16,664 bases of DNA from Euryarchaeota archaeon UBA538 (lineage in GTDB: Archaea; Thermoplasmatota; Poseidoniia; Poseidoniales; Thalassarchaeaceae), in the NCBI GenBank assembly GCA_002499325.1, contig DALC01000049.1, forward strand, positions 15,285-31,948, in the 5' to 3' direction. Position 1 is the stretch's first letter; every line of letters begins with the position of its first letter. The notes beneath the pieces were generated by a model. It saw only the letters and a program-made list of their open reading frames with translations. It was not told where the DNA came from and made no database searches. This document shows, piece by piece, positions 1-8,300 of this stretch. Both the position numbers and the translations under genes were made by a program.

Positions 1-972
1 ACGGGACCTTCAGAGTACTGGAGCTTACTTTCACCAAGTACCACTCCTTACTCCGGTAGTTTAGGGATTGGAGATAGGATAGACATTCATCCTTTTGAGA
101 TAGTTGATTCAAATGGCTCTATGGTTATGATTAGGTCCGATATCGAGTCTCCAGTGACATATCAGATTCAAGCCCTGAGTCAGGATAGCTGGCAAATTCT
201 GAATTACACTAATGGTACGGTAATCAGTGTCCCACCAGGAATTCATGCCATTAGAGTGGAGGGCCTCTCTCCCATAGTTGGAGATGTGGAATATGAATTC
301 TACATCGTCTACCTGGGCGAGAATATTCCAGATGAAGGAGAATATCGTGACCTGTCTCACCTATTCACTAATTTCTATTTACTGATCGGCGGGTTGATGT
401 TACTTCCCCTCGCAGTTGTCTTGTGGTGGAATAGATCCCTGTTTTTGGAGAAAAGAAATACTAGGACTGGTTTTGAGATTCATGGAATTAAGAAGCTCGA
501 GCTGCTTAGAGAGAGACTGTCCCCAGAGGGCGAAAAATTAGAGGGAGAAACGGAAGGTATTGTGAAGGCACTGAGTATGTTGGGAGACAGTTCTTGGGAT
601 GAGGCTCTGTATGACTTAGGAGAACCGTCACTAAGACATATGACCGAACAAATTGAAATTTGTAGCTGGGTTATTCCAGAGAGTAGATTCCTGATTATCG
701 GCATCAGAACCTTTCAAGATAAGTGGGAATTGGCAGCACTTAGTGTCAACTCCCCAGAGGGCTCAACTGCCTCTATTGCGAAAGTTAGTCCTGAGCATAT
801 GTTTGAAAACAACGAGATTTTCATGGATACATTGAGTCCGGAAACCAAGAGATTCCTAAGTTTAGAAATTAGTGGAGATCCGTCTTTGATAGAATTGGAA
901 GTTTCGGGCCTGGTTGACGGGAGGCCGTTGGCCGCCGTTCCCAGAGAGGCTATATCCTTTGATGGGGAATAG
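1..972 (+). CDS. Membrane-anchored surface protein, 5'-truncated by window edge
   Basis: The reading frame is open from base 1 to the TAG at 970-972, so the ATG at 121 is probably internal and the gene starts left of the window. About 123 visible residues of a beta-rich, probably extracellular domain carry NYT and NGT sequons. A hydrophobic segment follows (nt 370-429, FYLLIGGLMLLPLAVVLWW), then a basic/aromatic stop-transfer stretch (WWNRSLFLEKRN) and a cytoplasmic domain of about 180 residues with no motif I recognise. The order suggests a single-pass protein with its N-terminal domain outside, which is inference from the helix and the flanking charges. The family is not recognised and no function is assigned. 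It converges on dnaJ with one base between the stop codons. Confidence 0.8.
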   Translation, partial: TGPSEYWSLLSPSTTPYSGSLGIGDRIDIHPFEIVDSNGSMVMIRSDIESPVTYQIQALSQDSWQILNYTNGTVISVPPGIHAIRVEGLSPIVGDVEYEFYIVYLGENIPDEGEYRDLSHLFTNFYLLIGGLMLLPLAVVLWWNRSLFLEKRNTRTGFEIHGIKKLELLRERLSPEGEKLEGETEGIVKALSMLGDSSWDEALYDLGEPSLRHMTEQIEICSWVIPESRFLIIGIRTFQDKWELAALSVNSPEGSTASIAKVSPEHMFENNEIFMDTLSPETKRFLSLEISGDPSLIELEVSGLVDGRPLAAVPREAISFDGE

Positions 973-973
973 G

Positions 974-2113
974 TCAATTTCTTCTCTTTTTTGCTTCGTC
1001 CCTAATTCTTTCTTCTATGCCATCATGATCCGAACCAAGAATGTCCGACAATGACGAAATTCTCTTTTTTTCATCTCTAGAGAGTTTTCTCGGCATATCT
1101 AGTTTCAGAACAATCATTACTGAACCTCTTCTTTTACTCCCTTGCAAAGGTAGGCCTCTGCCTCTAATTTCAATTGTATCCCCTGGTTGAGAACCTGCAC
1201 CTATCTTTACCACGAGATTCTCTCCATCGATATGGGGAATTTCTATTTTAGTTCCCAGAGCTAGATCTGAAAATCCAACCGGAAGTCCCATCAAAAGATC
1301 TGCAGAGTCTCTCTCAAACCATGGATGGCGTTGGATTTCTATCTCGATGTATAAATCCCCTGGAATCCCATCATCGCTCGCGGGAGCCCCACCATACTCT
1401 CTCATCCTGAGTCTGACGCCTGAAGAGACCCCCGGTGGGATGGTGAATTTCACCCTCTTGGTTTGATTAGAACGTCCTTGTCCATTGCAGGATTTACACG
1501 GATCTGAGATGAGTTTTCCACTGCCATTACAAGATGGGCAGTCTGAAACTGATCTTTGCGTGAAGGGACCGAGTCTTTCTAACCTCTCTATCCTTCCCCT
1601 GCCTTCGCAATTTGGACATACCCTCACTCCGGAAGGATCCATTGAACCTGTACCCTGGCAGTCATTGCATTTCCTCAGAACTTCGATTTCTATCTCATCC
1701 TCTGAGCCATCCATTGCTACTTGGAATGGTACTGTGTGACGGTACATGAGATCATCACCCTTGGTCCTCCTCCGTCCTCTAGATGAGCCAAAGAACTGGT
1801 TGAAAATACCATCAAATCCCCCACCGAATAAATCATCGAGACTAATGTTGACCCCTTGAAAACCACCAGGGCCGAATGGAGATGAACCTGGTCCGCTATG
1901 GCCAAAGGTGTCATACTTCCTTCTTTCATCCTTATTGGAAAGTATCGCGAATGCCTCTTGGACTTCCTTGAATTTTTTCTCTGCTTCCGCGTCATCAGGA
2001 TTCTTGTCTGGATGATACTTCCTCGCAAGTGATCGAAACGCCTTTGTGATGTCTCCATCCGAAGCATTTCTGCTTATCCCGAGGACATCGTAGTAGTCCC
2101 TCTTCTCCGTCAT
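974..2113 (-). CDS. dnaJ: Chaperone DnaJ (Hsp40, type I)
   Basis: Co-chaperone that stimulates DnaK ATP hydrolysis and delivers unfolded clients in the cytoplasm. At 379 residues it has the full type I layout and the usual bacterial length. The J domain (about 5-70) carries the HPD triad at 34-36. A Gly/Phe-rich linker follows (about 71-110). The zinc centre has four CxxCxGxG repeats, with cysteine pairs at 150/153, 167/170, 193/196 and 207/210. The C-terminal substrate-binding domains end in a basic tail. Bacterial-type DnaJ is known in many mesophilic archaea and is usually thought to have been acquired together with DnaK and GrpE, but neither partner gene is in this window. The gene lies 39 nt downstream of the zinc-ribbon membrane protein gene on the same strand and has its own TATA-like box, so co-transcription is possible but not required. 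Confidence 0.97.
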   Translation of the reverse strand: MTEKRDYYDVLGISRNASDGDITKAFRSLARKYHPDKNPDDAEAEKKFKEVQEAFAILSNKDERRKYDTFGHSGPGSSPFGPGGFQGVNISLDDLFGGGFDGIFNQFFGSSRGRRRTKGDDLMYRHTVPFQVAMDGSEDEIEIEVLRKCNDCQGTGSMDPSGVRVCPNCEGRGRIERLERLGPFTQRSVSDCPSCNGSGKLISDPCKSCNGQGRSNQTKRVKFTIPPGVSSGVRLRMREYGGAPASDDGIPGDLYIEIEIQRHPWFERDSADLLMGLPVGFSDLALGTKIEIPHIDGENLVVKIGAGSQPGDTIEIRGRGLPLQGSKRRGSVMIVLKLDMPRKLSRDEKKRISSLSDILGSDHDGIEERIRDEAKKRRN

Positions 2114-2137
2114 GATGTCAAAGGCTAAAGTGGGGGT

Positions 2138-2145
2138 GATTTGAA
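2138..2145 (-). promoter_or_regulatory. TATA-like box upstream of dnaJ
   Basis: On the minus strand the 39-nt gap before dnaJ contains TTCAAATC, 25-32 nt before the ATG. That spacing fits an archaeal TATA box for a leaderless or very short-leader transcript. No purine-rich ribosome binding site lies just before the ATG, which agrees with this. It is a single weak match, so support is modest. Confidence 0.35.
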
Positions 2146-2152
2146 TCGTTCC

Positions 2153-2950
2153 CTATGATAACAAGTAATTTCCACATGTTATACAATACTGAGAGTCGAT
2201 GTCATTCATCGCTCCGCAATGACTGCACTTCTTTACTGTTCTAATGTTTGAAGAAGAAGGAGTTTCATCCCACGGACTGCTTGAAAGTTTATTTTTAGAC
2301 GCTTTCTTCTTTTTTTTCTGGAGACCTTTCAGTCTCCTCTTCTCTTCTTTTTTCTTCATCCTCAGAATTCTCCTTCTGGCAGATCTGTCTAAGGAGGAGT
2401 TGATGATATTGGATATTGAATTACGGTTCTTTTGTTCTCCACCGAGGCCTACATTTTCCTCATCGATAATTGTTTGGAGTCCAGAAACACGCACTTCTGC
2501 CTTGTAATCATCGTCCACCTCGGATTCATCCATCTCAGTGTTTAGGCTTCCGACCTTTCCAGTCATCCTCTTGGCAACCTTTGTACTGATTCTCCTGTTT
2601 GATGCGCTAGCCTTTATTTCCAGCTTCTGCAAAGCGCGGTCTGATCTCTCATCCCAAAGCCCTCGATCCTCACTCTTGTAAGTCTTTGACAATCTTCTGA
2701 TTGCCCGAGATCTATGAAACTCATGATCTTCTACCCTGAGATATCTGTAAAGCATCAATGCGCCCATTGAAAGAGCAATTGCGTGAATGGAAATTTCCAA
2801 TGCGAAATCTTCAGATATCACCTCCTCAAGAGCCGGCAATCCGAATCTAATCGCTACGACGCATAACGTTGGTGCGAGTAACAAAGCCAGTGAGATGGCA
2901 GAGGAACGTTCCGACATATACGCCCACCAGAAATTTCTCATTTGAATCAT
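2153..2950 (-). CDS. Two-helix membrane protein with C-terminal zinc ribbon
   Basis: A 265-residue protein of no named family. Two hydrophobic helices (about 17-37 and 51-71) sit near the N-terminus. The next 170 or so residues are highly charged and probably disordered, including a lysine/arginine-rich stretch at about 192-221 that would suit binding to nucleic acid or acidic lipid. The C-terminus is a zinc ribbon with cysteines at 242/245 and 256/259 (CSHC and CITC). Such ribbons usually mediate protein or nucleic-acid contacts; here it would be cytoplasmic if both termini face inward. A second in-frame ATG (2941) is residue 4, so the start could be either. The gene is divergent from the UPF0201 gene and 39 nt upstream of dnaJ. 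A membrane-tethered adaptor is a guess. Confidence 0.8.
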   Translation of the reverse strand: MIQMRNFWWAYMSERSSAISLALLLAPTLCVVAIRFGLPALEEVISEDFALEISIHAIALSMGALMLYRYLRVEDHEFHRSRAIRRLSKTYKSEDRGLWDERSDRALQKLEIKASASNRRISTKVAKRMTGKVGSLNTEMDESEVDDDYKAEVRVSGLQTIIDEENVGLGGEQKNRNSISNIINSSLDRSARRRILRMKKKEEKRRLKGLQKKKKKASKNKLSSSPWDETPSSSNIRTVKKCSHCGAMNDIDSQYCITCGNYLLS

Positions 2951-3006
2951 TCGCGTATATGAGTAAGGATGAACAAAACTTTCAGCTTCGTTGTACTCGA
3001 AGAGAC
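2951..3006. promoter_or_regulatory. Divergent promoter region, zinc-ribbon gene / UPF0201 gene
   Basis: This 56-nt spacer separates divergent starts at 2950 (minus) and 3007 (plus). An A/T-rich element at 2976-2984 (AAAACTTTC) lies about 23-31 nt before the plus ATG and at a similar distance before the minus ATG, so one element could serve both directions. GTATATGAG at 2955-2963 is a second TATA-like candidate. The matches to the archaeal consensus are weak. Confidence 0.3.
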
Positions 3007-3489
3007 ATGATTAGGGAGATTGAGATTTCAACCACCCTGCAACCGTATGAGGATTTAGACAAAGTTATTCAATCTGTAAAATCATTGTTTCCTGACTGGT
3101 CGCCTGAAATTATTAACAGGGAAAGTGGTTTTCCATCTAAAAATAATCCAGAGATAATATATGGTACTTCATCTTCAATGGATCATTTTCTGGAGGCCAT
3201 TAGGAATCAATCTATCCTCGATACCGCGTTAGATGCGATGACCATGGAGGAGGATGACCAAAACTGCGATTTTACTATCTCCAGGTTGGCTTCACTGGCT
3301 GGCAAGGTATCTTTCACTCTTGGTGAAAGAGTAATTGGAGGGAGTATTGATATCTCCATTACCGGAGTTGGCCTAATTGAATGGTTGGAGTCAGCCACTT
3401 GGCATGAGGGCAGAAGAGAGATTCCACGTGGCGTAGGAGATGAATTATCAATGCACAAAGATGGAAGCCCGAGAGAGTGGTTCGATTAG
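3007..3489 (+). CDS. UPF0201 family protein (putative RNA-binding, archaeal)
   Basis: 160 residues that match the pattern I know for the archaeal UPF0201 family: an opening beta strand then a P-x-E-D region (here LQPYEDLDKVIQSV), an LFPD motif, a RxQxILDTA helix (IRNQSILDTALDAM), and a central aromatic stretch then AxxxGKVSF (FTISRLASLAGKVSF). Family members are about 140 residues, have an L5-like fold and are suspected to bind RNA; their cellular role is unproven. I chose ATG 3007 because MIREIEIS aligns with family N-termini and leaves room for a divergent promoter. ATG 2959 would add 16 residues and leave only 8 nt before the opposite gene. The protein has a longer loop around residues 38-48 and a longer acidic C-terminus than usual. 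Its stop overlaps that of the gene on the other strand. Confidence 0.8.
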   Translation: MIREIEISTTLQPYEDLDKVIQSVKSLFPDWSPEIINRESGFPSKNNPEIIYGTSSSMDHFLEAIRNQSILDTALDAMTMEEDDQNCDFTISRLASLAGKVSFTLGERVIGGSIDISITGVGLIEWLESATWHEGRREIPRGVGDELSMHKDGSPREWFD

Positions 3490-4472
3490 GGCGGACTAGA
3501 GTTGGGAATTCCCTCTCTGTACCACTCTTCAATAGTAGGAAGATCGGCAGGTAGCCATTTTACATCCAAGAGCTCTTCTTGTGACAACCATCTTGATTCA
3601 TCGTGCTCCAAGAGGACAATGTCTTTCCTATCTACAATACCACAGTCAAAAATATGGAGATTGACATCCCTGTCTTGGTATCTATGATTGATCTCGCAAA
3701 CCTTTGATCTGGGATATACTCTAACACTTAGCTCCTCCATTATCTCCCTAGATAATGCATCTTTGAGTGACTCATTCCCCTCGACCTTTCCTCCTGGGAA
3801 CTCCCACCAACCTGACCATGCGTCCCCTTCTGGCCTCATACAAGCCAAAATACTCCCGTTCAGATCTCTTATCATGCCGCCTACTACTGTCAATTTTGGC
3901 CTTGTGACCATTAGCATAATTGCTCTTGAGACAACCTCCACCTGCCTATCGAGAGAAATTTCTGAAATCTTTGGCAGGTGGATGAAGAGTACGGGAATAG
4001 TAGAGTTTGAGAGACCAGATAGAGTCTTGAAATACGTCTCATTACACACGTAGCTTCCAGCACTATGACTCCACTGAACATCTTTATCCTGTTCAAATTC
4101 CTCATCAAAATTATGTATGCTTACAGTAGTCTCGATTCTTTCAGGCGCGTTTTCTAGAATCTTAGAGCCCTTTACGACCCTACCAGAATTATCCGGGAGT
4201 TCCATTGAAATCATGTTTGTTGCAAATCTCTCAAGCAGTATCTTCCCGGAATCTCTGGATAGGCCTAAATGGATTACTGCGTCGAATTCCATGGCCTTGA
4301 GAATATCCAATGAGGATTCAGTTCCTTCTTCATCTACAGATAGGATACTAGGGATAATTTCAATATCTTGTAACCCCGCATTTAGAATTAATTTTACAAC
4401 CTCTGAGGACTCATTGATATCTAGGCCCGAGAATGGTTCAAAGCCTGTGAGTAGAATCCTCTTTTTCTCCAT
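3486..4472 (-). CDS. Fused pyroglutamyl-peptidase I (C15) and MutT-type Nudix hydrolase
   Basis: One 328-residue reading frame carries two enzymes. Residues 1-190 are pyrrolidone-carboxylate peptidase (Pcp, family C15), which removes N-terminal pyroglutamate from peptides. It has the opening LLTGFEPFSG motif and all three catalytic residues in their family contexts: Glu81 (LLERFATN), Cys143 (GSYVCNET) and His165 (FIHLP). Residues 191-328 are a MutT-like Nudix domain with the WWEFPGGKVEG lead-in and a Nudix box running from Gly228 through Glu234 and Arg242-Glu243 to Glu246-Glu247; Ser replaces the usual late Gly. MutT proteins hydrolyse oxidised nucleoside triphosphates such as 8-oxo-dGTP, but this substrate is inferred. 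Both sites look intact. The domains meet without a long linker. The gene converges on the UPF0201 gene with a 4-nt overlap. Why the activities are joined is not clear from the context. Confidence 0.93.
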   Translation of the reverse strand: MEKKRILLTGFEPFSGLDINESSEVVKLILNAGLQDIEIIPSILSVDEEGTESSLDILKAMEFDAVIHLGLSRDSGKILLERFATNMISMELPDNSGRVVKGSKILENAPERIETTVSIHNFDEEFEQDKDVQWSHSAGSYVCNETYFKTLSGLSNSTIPVLFIHLPKISEISLDRQVEVVSRAIMLMVTRPKLTVVGGMIRDLNGSILACMRPEGDAWSGWWEFPGGKVEGNESLKDALSREIMEELSVRVYPRSKVCEINHRYQDRDVNLHIFDCGIVDRKDIVLLEHDESRWLSQEELLDVKWLPADLPTIEEWYREGIPNSSPP

Positions 4473-4553
4473 GAAGTAAGCGAGAGGGGGTCAACGGTTG
4501 TCTTTTTGGGTCTATTAGCAGTCACATTCATTCATATCGACATCTTCCAAGGT
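4473..4553. promoter_or_regulatory. Divergent promoter region, peptidase-Nudix / small membrane protein
   Basis: An 81-nt spacer between divergent starts at 4472 (minus) and 4554 (plus). For the plus gene, TTCATATCG (4529-4537) lies 17-25 nt before the ATG, with CTATTAG further up; a short AAGG sits just before the start codon. For the minus gene, an A-rich CCAAAAAGACA run (opposite about 4500-4510) lies about 28-38 nt before its ATG. These are plausible archaeal promoter elements but single weak matches. Confidence 0.35.
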
Positions 4554-4883
4554 ATGATGGAAAACGAATACGTGGTGATTCTACCTGCTGAAGAGGAGGA
4601 GGATGAGGTTACTGCAATTGGCGTAATTGGTGTCATCTGGAAGGAGTTGAGTGGAGGAGTTGGTCCTTGGGGCGCACTAAGGCCATTGGTTGCAGTTTTG
4701 CTATCTCTAGTTCCATTTTTATTCCTTGGACAGCACTTCAATCGTCAGCATAGAAAATCTGCAGGTTGGTTCGTAATACAGTTTCCATTAATTTTGTCTA
4801 TCTTCCTCTGGCCAGTTCTATTCGTTTGGTCCATATTTGACGCATGGTGGGTATCTAGTGGCATTGTCGCCAGGACCAGATAG
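4554..4883 (+). CDS. Small two-helix membrane protein, TM2/DUF5683-like
   Basis: 109 residues. An acidic N-terminal segment (residues 13-18 are EEEEDE) precedes two hydrophobic helices (about 41-59 and 70-94). The text between and after them, FLGQHFNRQHRKSAGWF and then IFDAWWVSS, resembles the small membrane proteins that read PGLGQxYNGQxxKGxxF and end in a DAY/DAW motif. The role of that group is unknown, and the resemblance is from memory of the pattern. I start at ATG 4554 because the frame upstream offers only a TTG (4506) and a TATA-like element sits ahead of 4554; ATG 4557 is equally possible. It abuts the following minus-strand gene with no base between the stop codons. Confidence 0.65.
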   Translation: MMENEYVVILPAEEEEDEVTAIGVIGVIWKELSGGVGPWGALRPLVAVLLSLVPFLFLGQHFNRQHRKSAGWFVIQFPLILSIFLWPVLFVWSIFDAWWVSSGIVARTR

Positions 4884-5357
4884 TCAGAAATTATCAGGTA
4901 GTTTTAGTGGGCTGAAGAGATGTCCTGGGCTAGTTGCCTTTGCCAGTTGTGTCCTGATAACATGCTCCCAATCTCTGAGGACAGCTAGTGCTGGAATGAA
5001 AGGCAATTCCGTCTCATTCAATATGGTTCGAATGATTGTGTCGAGAATATCCATTCTATCCTGATCCACGGATTTCAGTATCCTCTCCAGGGGGAATGAG
5101 TCCATGACTGGATCTTCACCAGAGGATTCTACTGGCCTGGGAGAGAGTAGGTCTTCGGGAAGCTCCTCATTACTATTCAATGCCTTTTCTTCGAGCTTTT
5201 TTACTATAATACGGATATATTTTGAAATTACCAATGACACCTCTATCACAGGTTGACCGTATTGATTGATGAAGTTGACCATATTCTCCTGAAGGAACAG
5301 AAGCTTTTCCTCCGTAGGTGAGGATATGCTTGGTATTTGTCCGTCTTGTTTATCCAT
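4884..5357 (-). CDS. Hypothetical helical protein
   Basis: 157 residues with no family I recognise. The sequence reads as mostly helical, with an amphipathic stretch at about 17-60, an acidic, Ser/Pro-rich linker (about 61-90) and a second helical block (about 91-145). There is no signal peptide, long hydrophobic helix, cysteine cluster or catalytic motif, so a cytoplasmic protein with an interaction role is the most that can be said. It starts 30 nt after the stop of the giant secreted protein on the same strand, so the two may share a transcript. An A/T-rich run in that gap could also give it its own promoter. The frame is supported by its tight fit between neighbours on both sides. Confidence 0.65.
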   Translation of the reverse strand: MDKQDGQIPSISSPTEEKLLFLQENMVNFINQYGQPVIEVSLVISKYIRIIVKKLEEKALNSNEELPEDLLSPRPVESSGEDPVMDSFPLERILKSVDQDRMDILDTIIRTILNETELPFIPALAVLRDWEHVIRTQLAKATSPGHLFSPLKLPDNF

Positions 5358-5387
5358 AACTATTCCCGGGATTATTTTTTGATAGTA
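5358..5387 (-). promoter_or_regulatory. A/T-rich gap, possible promoter of the hypothetical gene or terminator of the giant gene
   Basis: On the minus strand this 30-nt gap contains CAAAAAATAATC, ending about 10 nt before the ATG of the 157-residue protein. That is closer than usual for a TATA box. No T-rich terminator run is seen on the transcribed strand, so read-through from the upstream gene is plausible. Confidence 0.25.
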
Positions 5388-8300
5388 CTAGGTTGACCTG
5401 TCATCGTACCTGATCGGCGAACCACTATTACCCCTTATGCCATCTAGTAAATCATCCTCAATCTCAAAGTGATCGTTTAGCCAATCTCCATCTGTATCCC
5501 AATTGGTAGGGTCTGTACCGTCTGCAATCTGATCGCCATCGATATCGAGGATCCACCAACCATACACATACTCTCCAAGGAAAATATTTGGAAGATGATA
5601 CTGGTCTCCTGCAATCCTGTTGAATGTATCCGTCCACTCGCCGTTGAGCGAAGTTAAATCATTACTACTATCAACATCCTCATAGTCCAAGTCGTAGTCG
5701 TTGATTACCAACGCATAAAGTCTATCATTATCATTAATTTTATTCATCCTGAAATAATTAGTTGATATGGACGAGCTCCCAGAGCAGGTCCCCAAGAGGC
5801 TCTCCCTTAATTGCCACCACTCAGATACTGACTCTCCAGAACAGTCAACAAGATTCGATGCTCTGACCAGAGAAGGAGAGGACATCGAAGCATTGACTAC
5901 TCCGAAGTATTCTTGGAAGTTGTTGTATGGCTGGTAAATACAACTCCCTCCAGAGCAGTCCCAAGCACCATCATTATCTGCATCTTGGCCAGCATCGGAG
6001 GGATCTGTCGGATCATGAGTGAACCACGCCCACTCTAGAACTGGCCTAGTAATCAATCCGTTAGAAACCTGTACTGGTTTCCAAACTACAGAAGTAACTT
6101 GATGCCAAACAACTGAAATTTGCAACCAGGAAGACCAGTTATCATTTGTCTCGTTCCAACCTCTGTAATACTCGTAAAAGTCTGGCATCATATCTCCATC
6201 GGTATCGTTGTCCAATGGGTTAGTTCCGTACTTGAACACCTCTCTTCCATCAGATAGATTGGAGTCCTTGACATAAGACGTGACTACACCATTAGTGAAA
6301 ACAGGCCTCATTACGCTGGAATCGTCATCGCTGTCATCATCCAATGGGTGTGTACCGTTGTTGTACTCCATCAAATTAGAGAACAATAGAGACTGTACTC
6401 CTTGGGGAATCTGTCCTCCCAGTTCGTACTCTGAGAACTGCCTTGACTCCCATGTTCCTTGAGGCGCGGGAACGTCAGTGATTTCCCTATCGAACCATCC
6501 ATCAGAGTCGGGATCATAGTTTACGTCCAATGGATTTATTGGATTTAGCGACCACCTGAAGTCATTAACAGGCAGGAATTCTCCATATACCGAATAGCAA
6601 AATTCCCAACCATCAGGCATCCCGTCAAGATCTGAATCATCATCCGTGGGATCGCTAACTCCGGCTAGGCTGATATTGAAATTGTCCGGATGTAAGGAAT
6701 TGATTAGCCCCATTCTATCCGAGGATTCCAGACTCTTGCTTTTGAACATGTCATACAGCTGGCCAAACGCGGCATCATATGACATTCCCACCTCTCCGGT
6801 GAATGCATTAATGGCATCAGCACCATACGAGACCAGACCGGTCTCATTTGGGATTGTATCCACAGCTATCTTTTTTCCATAAATTCTAGACTCATATTCT
6901 GCTAAGTTATCAAATGACTCCGAGTCTGAAATCTGACCATTCCCATCACAGTCGTAGGAGTCATCGTCCGAATCCCTAGAAACATCAGATCCTGTTAAGG
7001 GATTCATCTCCCATATGTTCTGCTCGAGATTCCACTGTGTGAACCAATACTCATACCCATCACTCATCCCGTCTCTGTCAGTATCCACGTCATTTGGATC
7101 TGATATTCCTAGAAGAGCAGATAGGAGTGGTTTTGCTGGACTACCCGAGAGCCAATCTTGGTATTGCTCCATGGCTAATTGAGCCTTTCCTTCCTTTCCA
7201 AACAAAATCCTGAATACTCTATTATTGGCCTCAGATGGATCTATCGAGTCAGCCTCTTCCCACATCCTAGGGGCATCTGGAGGAGAGAGAGCCCCGTTAG
7301 CAGGATTATTGTTTGTAAGATTCAGTTCAACTTGATCGGTGATTCCATCTAAATCCGAATCATAATATCCGTCACCAGACACTAGGGGATTTAATGTCCA
7401 TACGGAATCAGTTGAGTTCCATCTTGTAAAAATTAATTCGATCCCATCTAGAAGACCATCTCCGTCTGTATCTGGATTATTTGGATCAGCTGTTAGTCCG
7501 GTTAGATTCTTCTGATCGTCGGACAGGAAATATCCGAAAGAGTATGTTGACTCTGCAGAAAGCCATGGAGTTGGAAGCAGCTCTCCTCCTACGCTCAGTA
7601 AGTAGAATTGAGGTGATGTGACAAGAGAGTCCGTCTCACTGAGATTTCCATCTATTGAATTGTATTCTTCCCAGTTATTCATCCCATCTCCATCGGGGTC
7701 GCCATCTTGATCCCTTTCATCTACTGGATTCAGAGTCCATTTCTCATCAAACAAACTCCATCGTGAATGATAGTACTCCCAACCATCTGGCATTCCATCT
7801 CTATCTGAGTCGGAAGAAAGTGGATTTCCAGAACCGACATCTTCCACAGTGGTTCCATTAACTAAGCTGAGGTATGCAGTACTGGTGGACTCACCAAAGG
7901 AGCCTGGAGCGAGTCCTTGCCATGAAGAGTGTGATAGGTTTGTGACGAATCCGTTGGGGAAATCCATTCCTGACTCTGTGGAATCGGAGTATATTATCTG
8001 ATCTTTAAGATGGTACTCGAGCCAATTTACCAGTTGCTCATCCATTGATAGCACGCCATCCATATTGATATCATAACCATCACCGTCTGGATTGTTGAGT
8101 GCGTCTGAACCATTCAGTGGATTGATTCCCTTGTTGTCCTTATTCCAAGAACAAGTATATCTCGCCTCCCAGCCATCGGGAAGTGTGTCTCCATCAGAGT
8201 CTACGTTGTTAGGATCTGTAGGCACCCAGGATAGTGCCGACTCATTTGACTCCCCATGGGATGGAAGTCCATCTCTAATTACATCATCAATTATCTCCCC

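Noticed and set aside
2869..3006. Upstream start codons for the UPF0201 protein
   Set aside because: They overlap the divergent zinc-ribbon gene and give residues with no counterpart in the family.
4506..4553. TTG start adding 16 residues to the small membrane protein
   Set aside because: The extension overlaps a TATA-like element, and two ATG codons follow at 4554 and 4557.
5388..5450. PGF-CTERM-like archaeosortase signal at the end of the giant protein
   Set aside because: No PGF motif, hydrophobic helix or basic tail is present; the end is polar and acidic.
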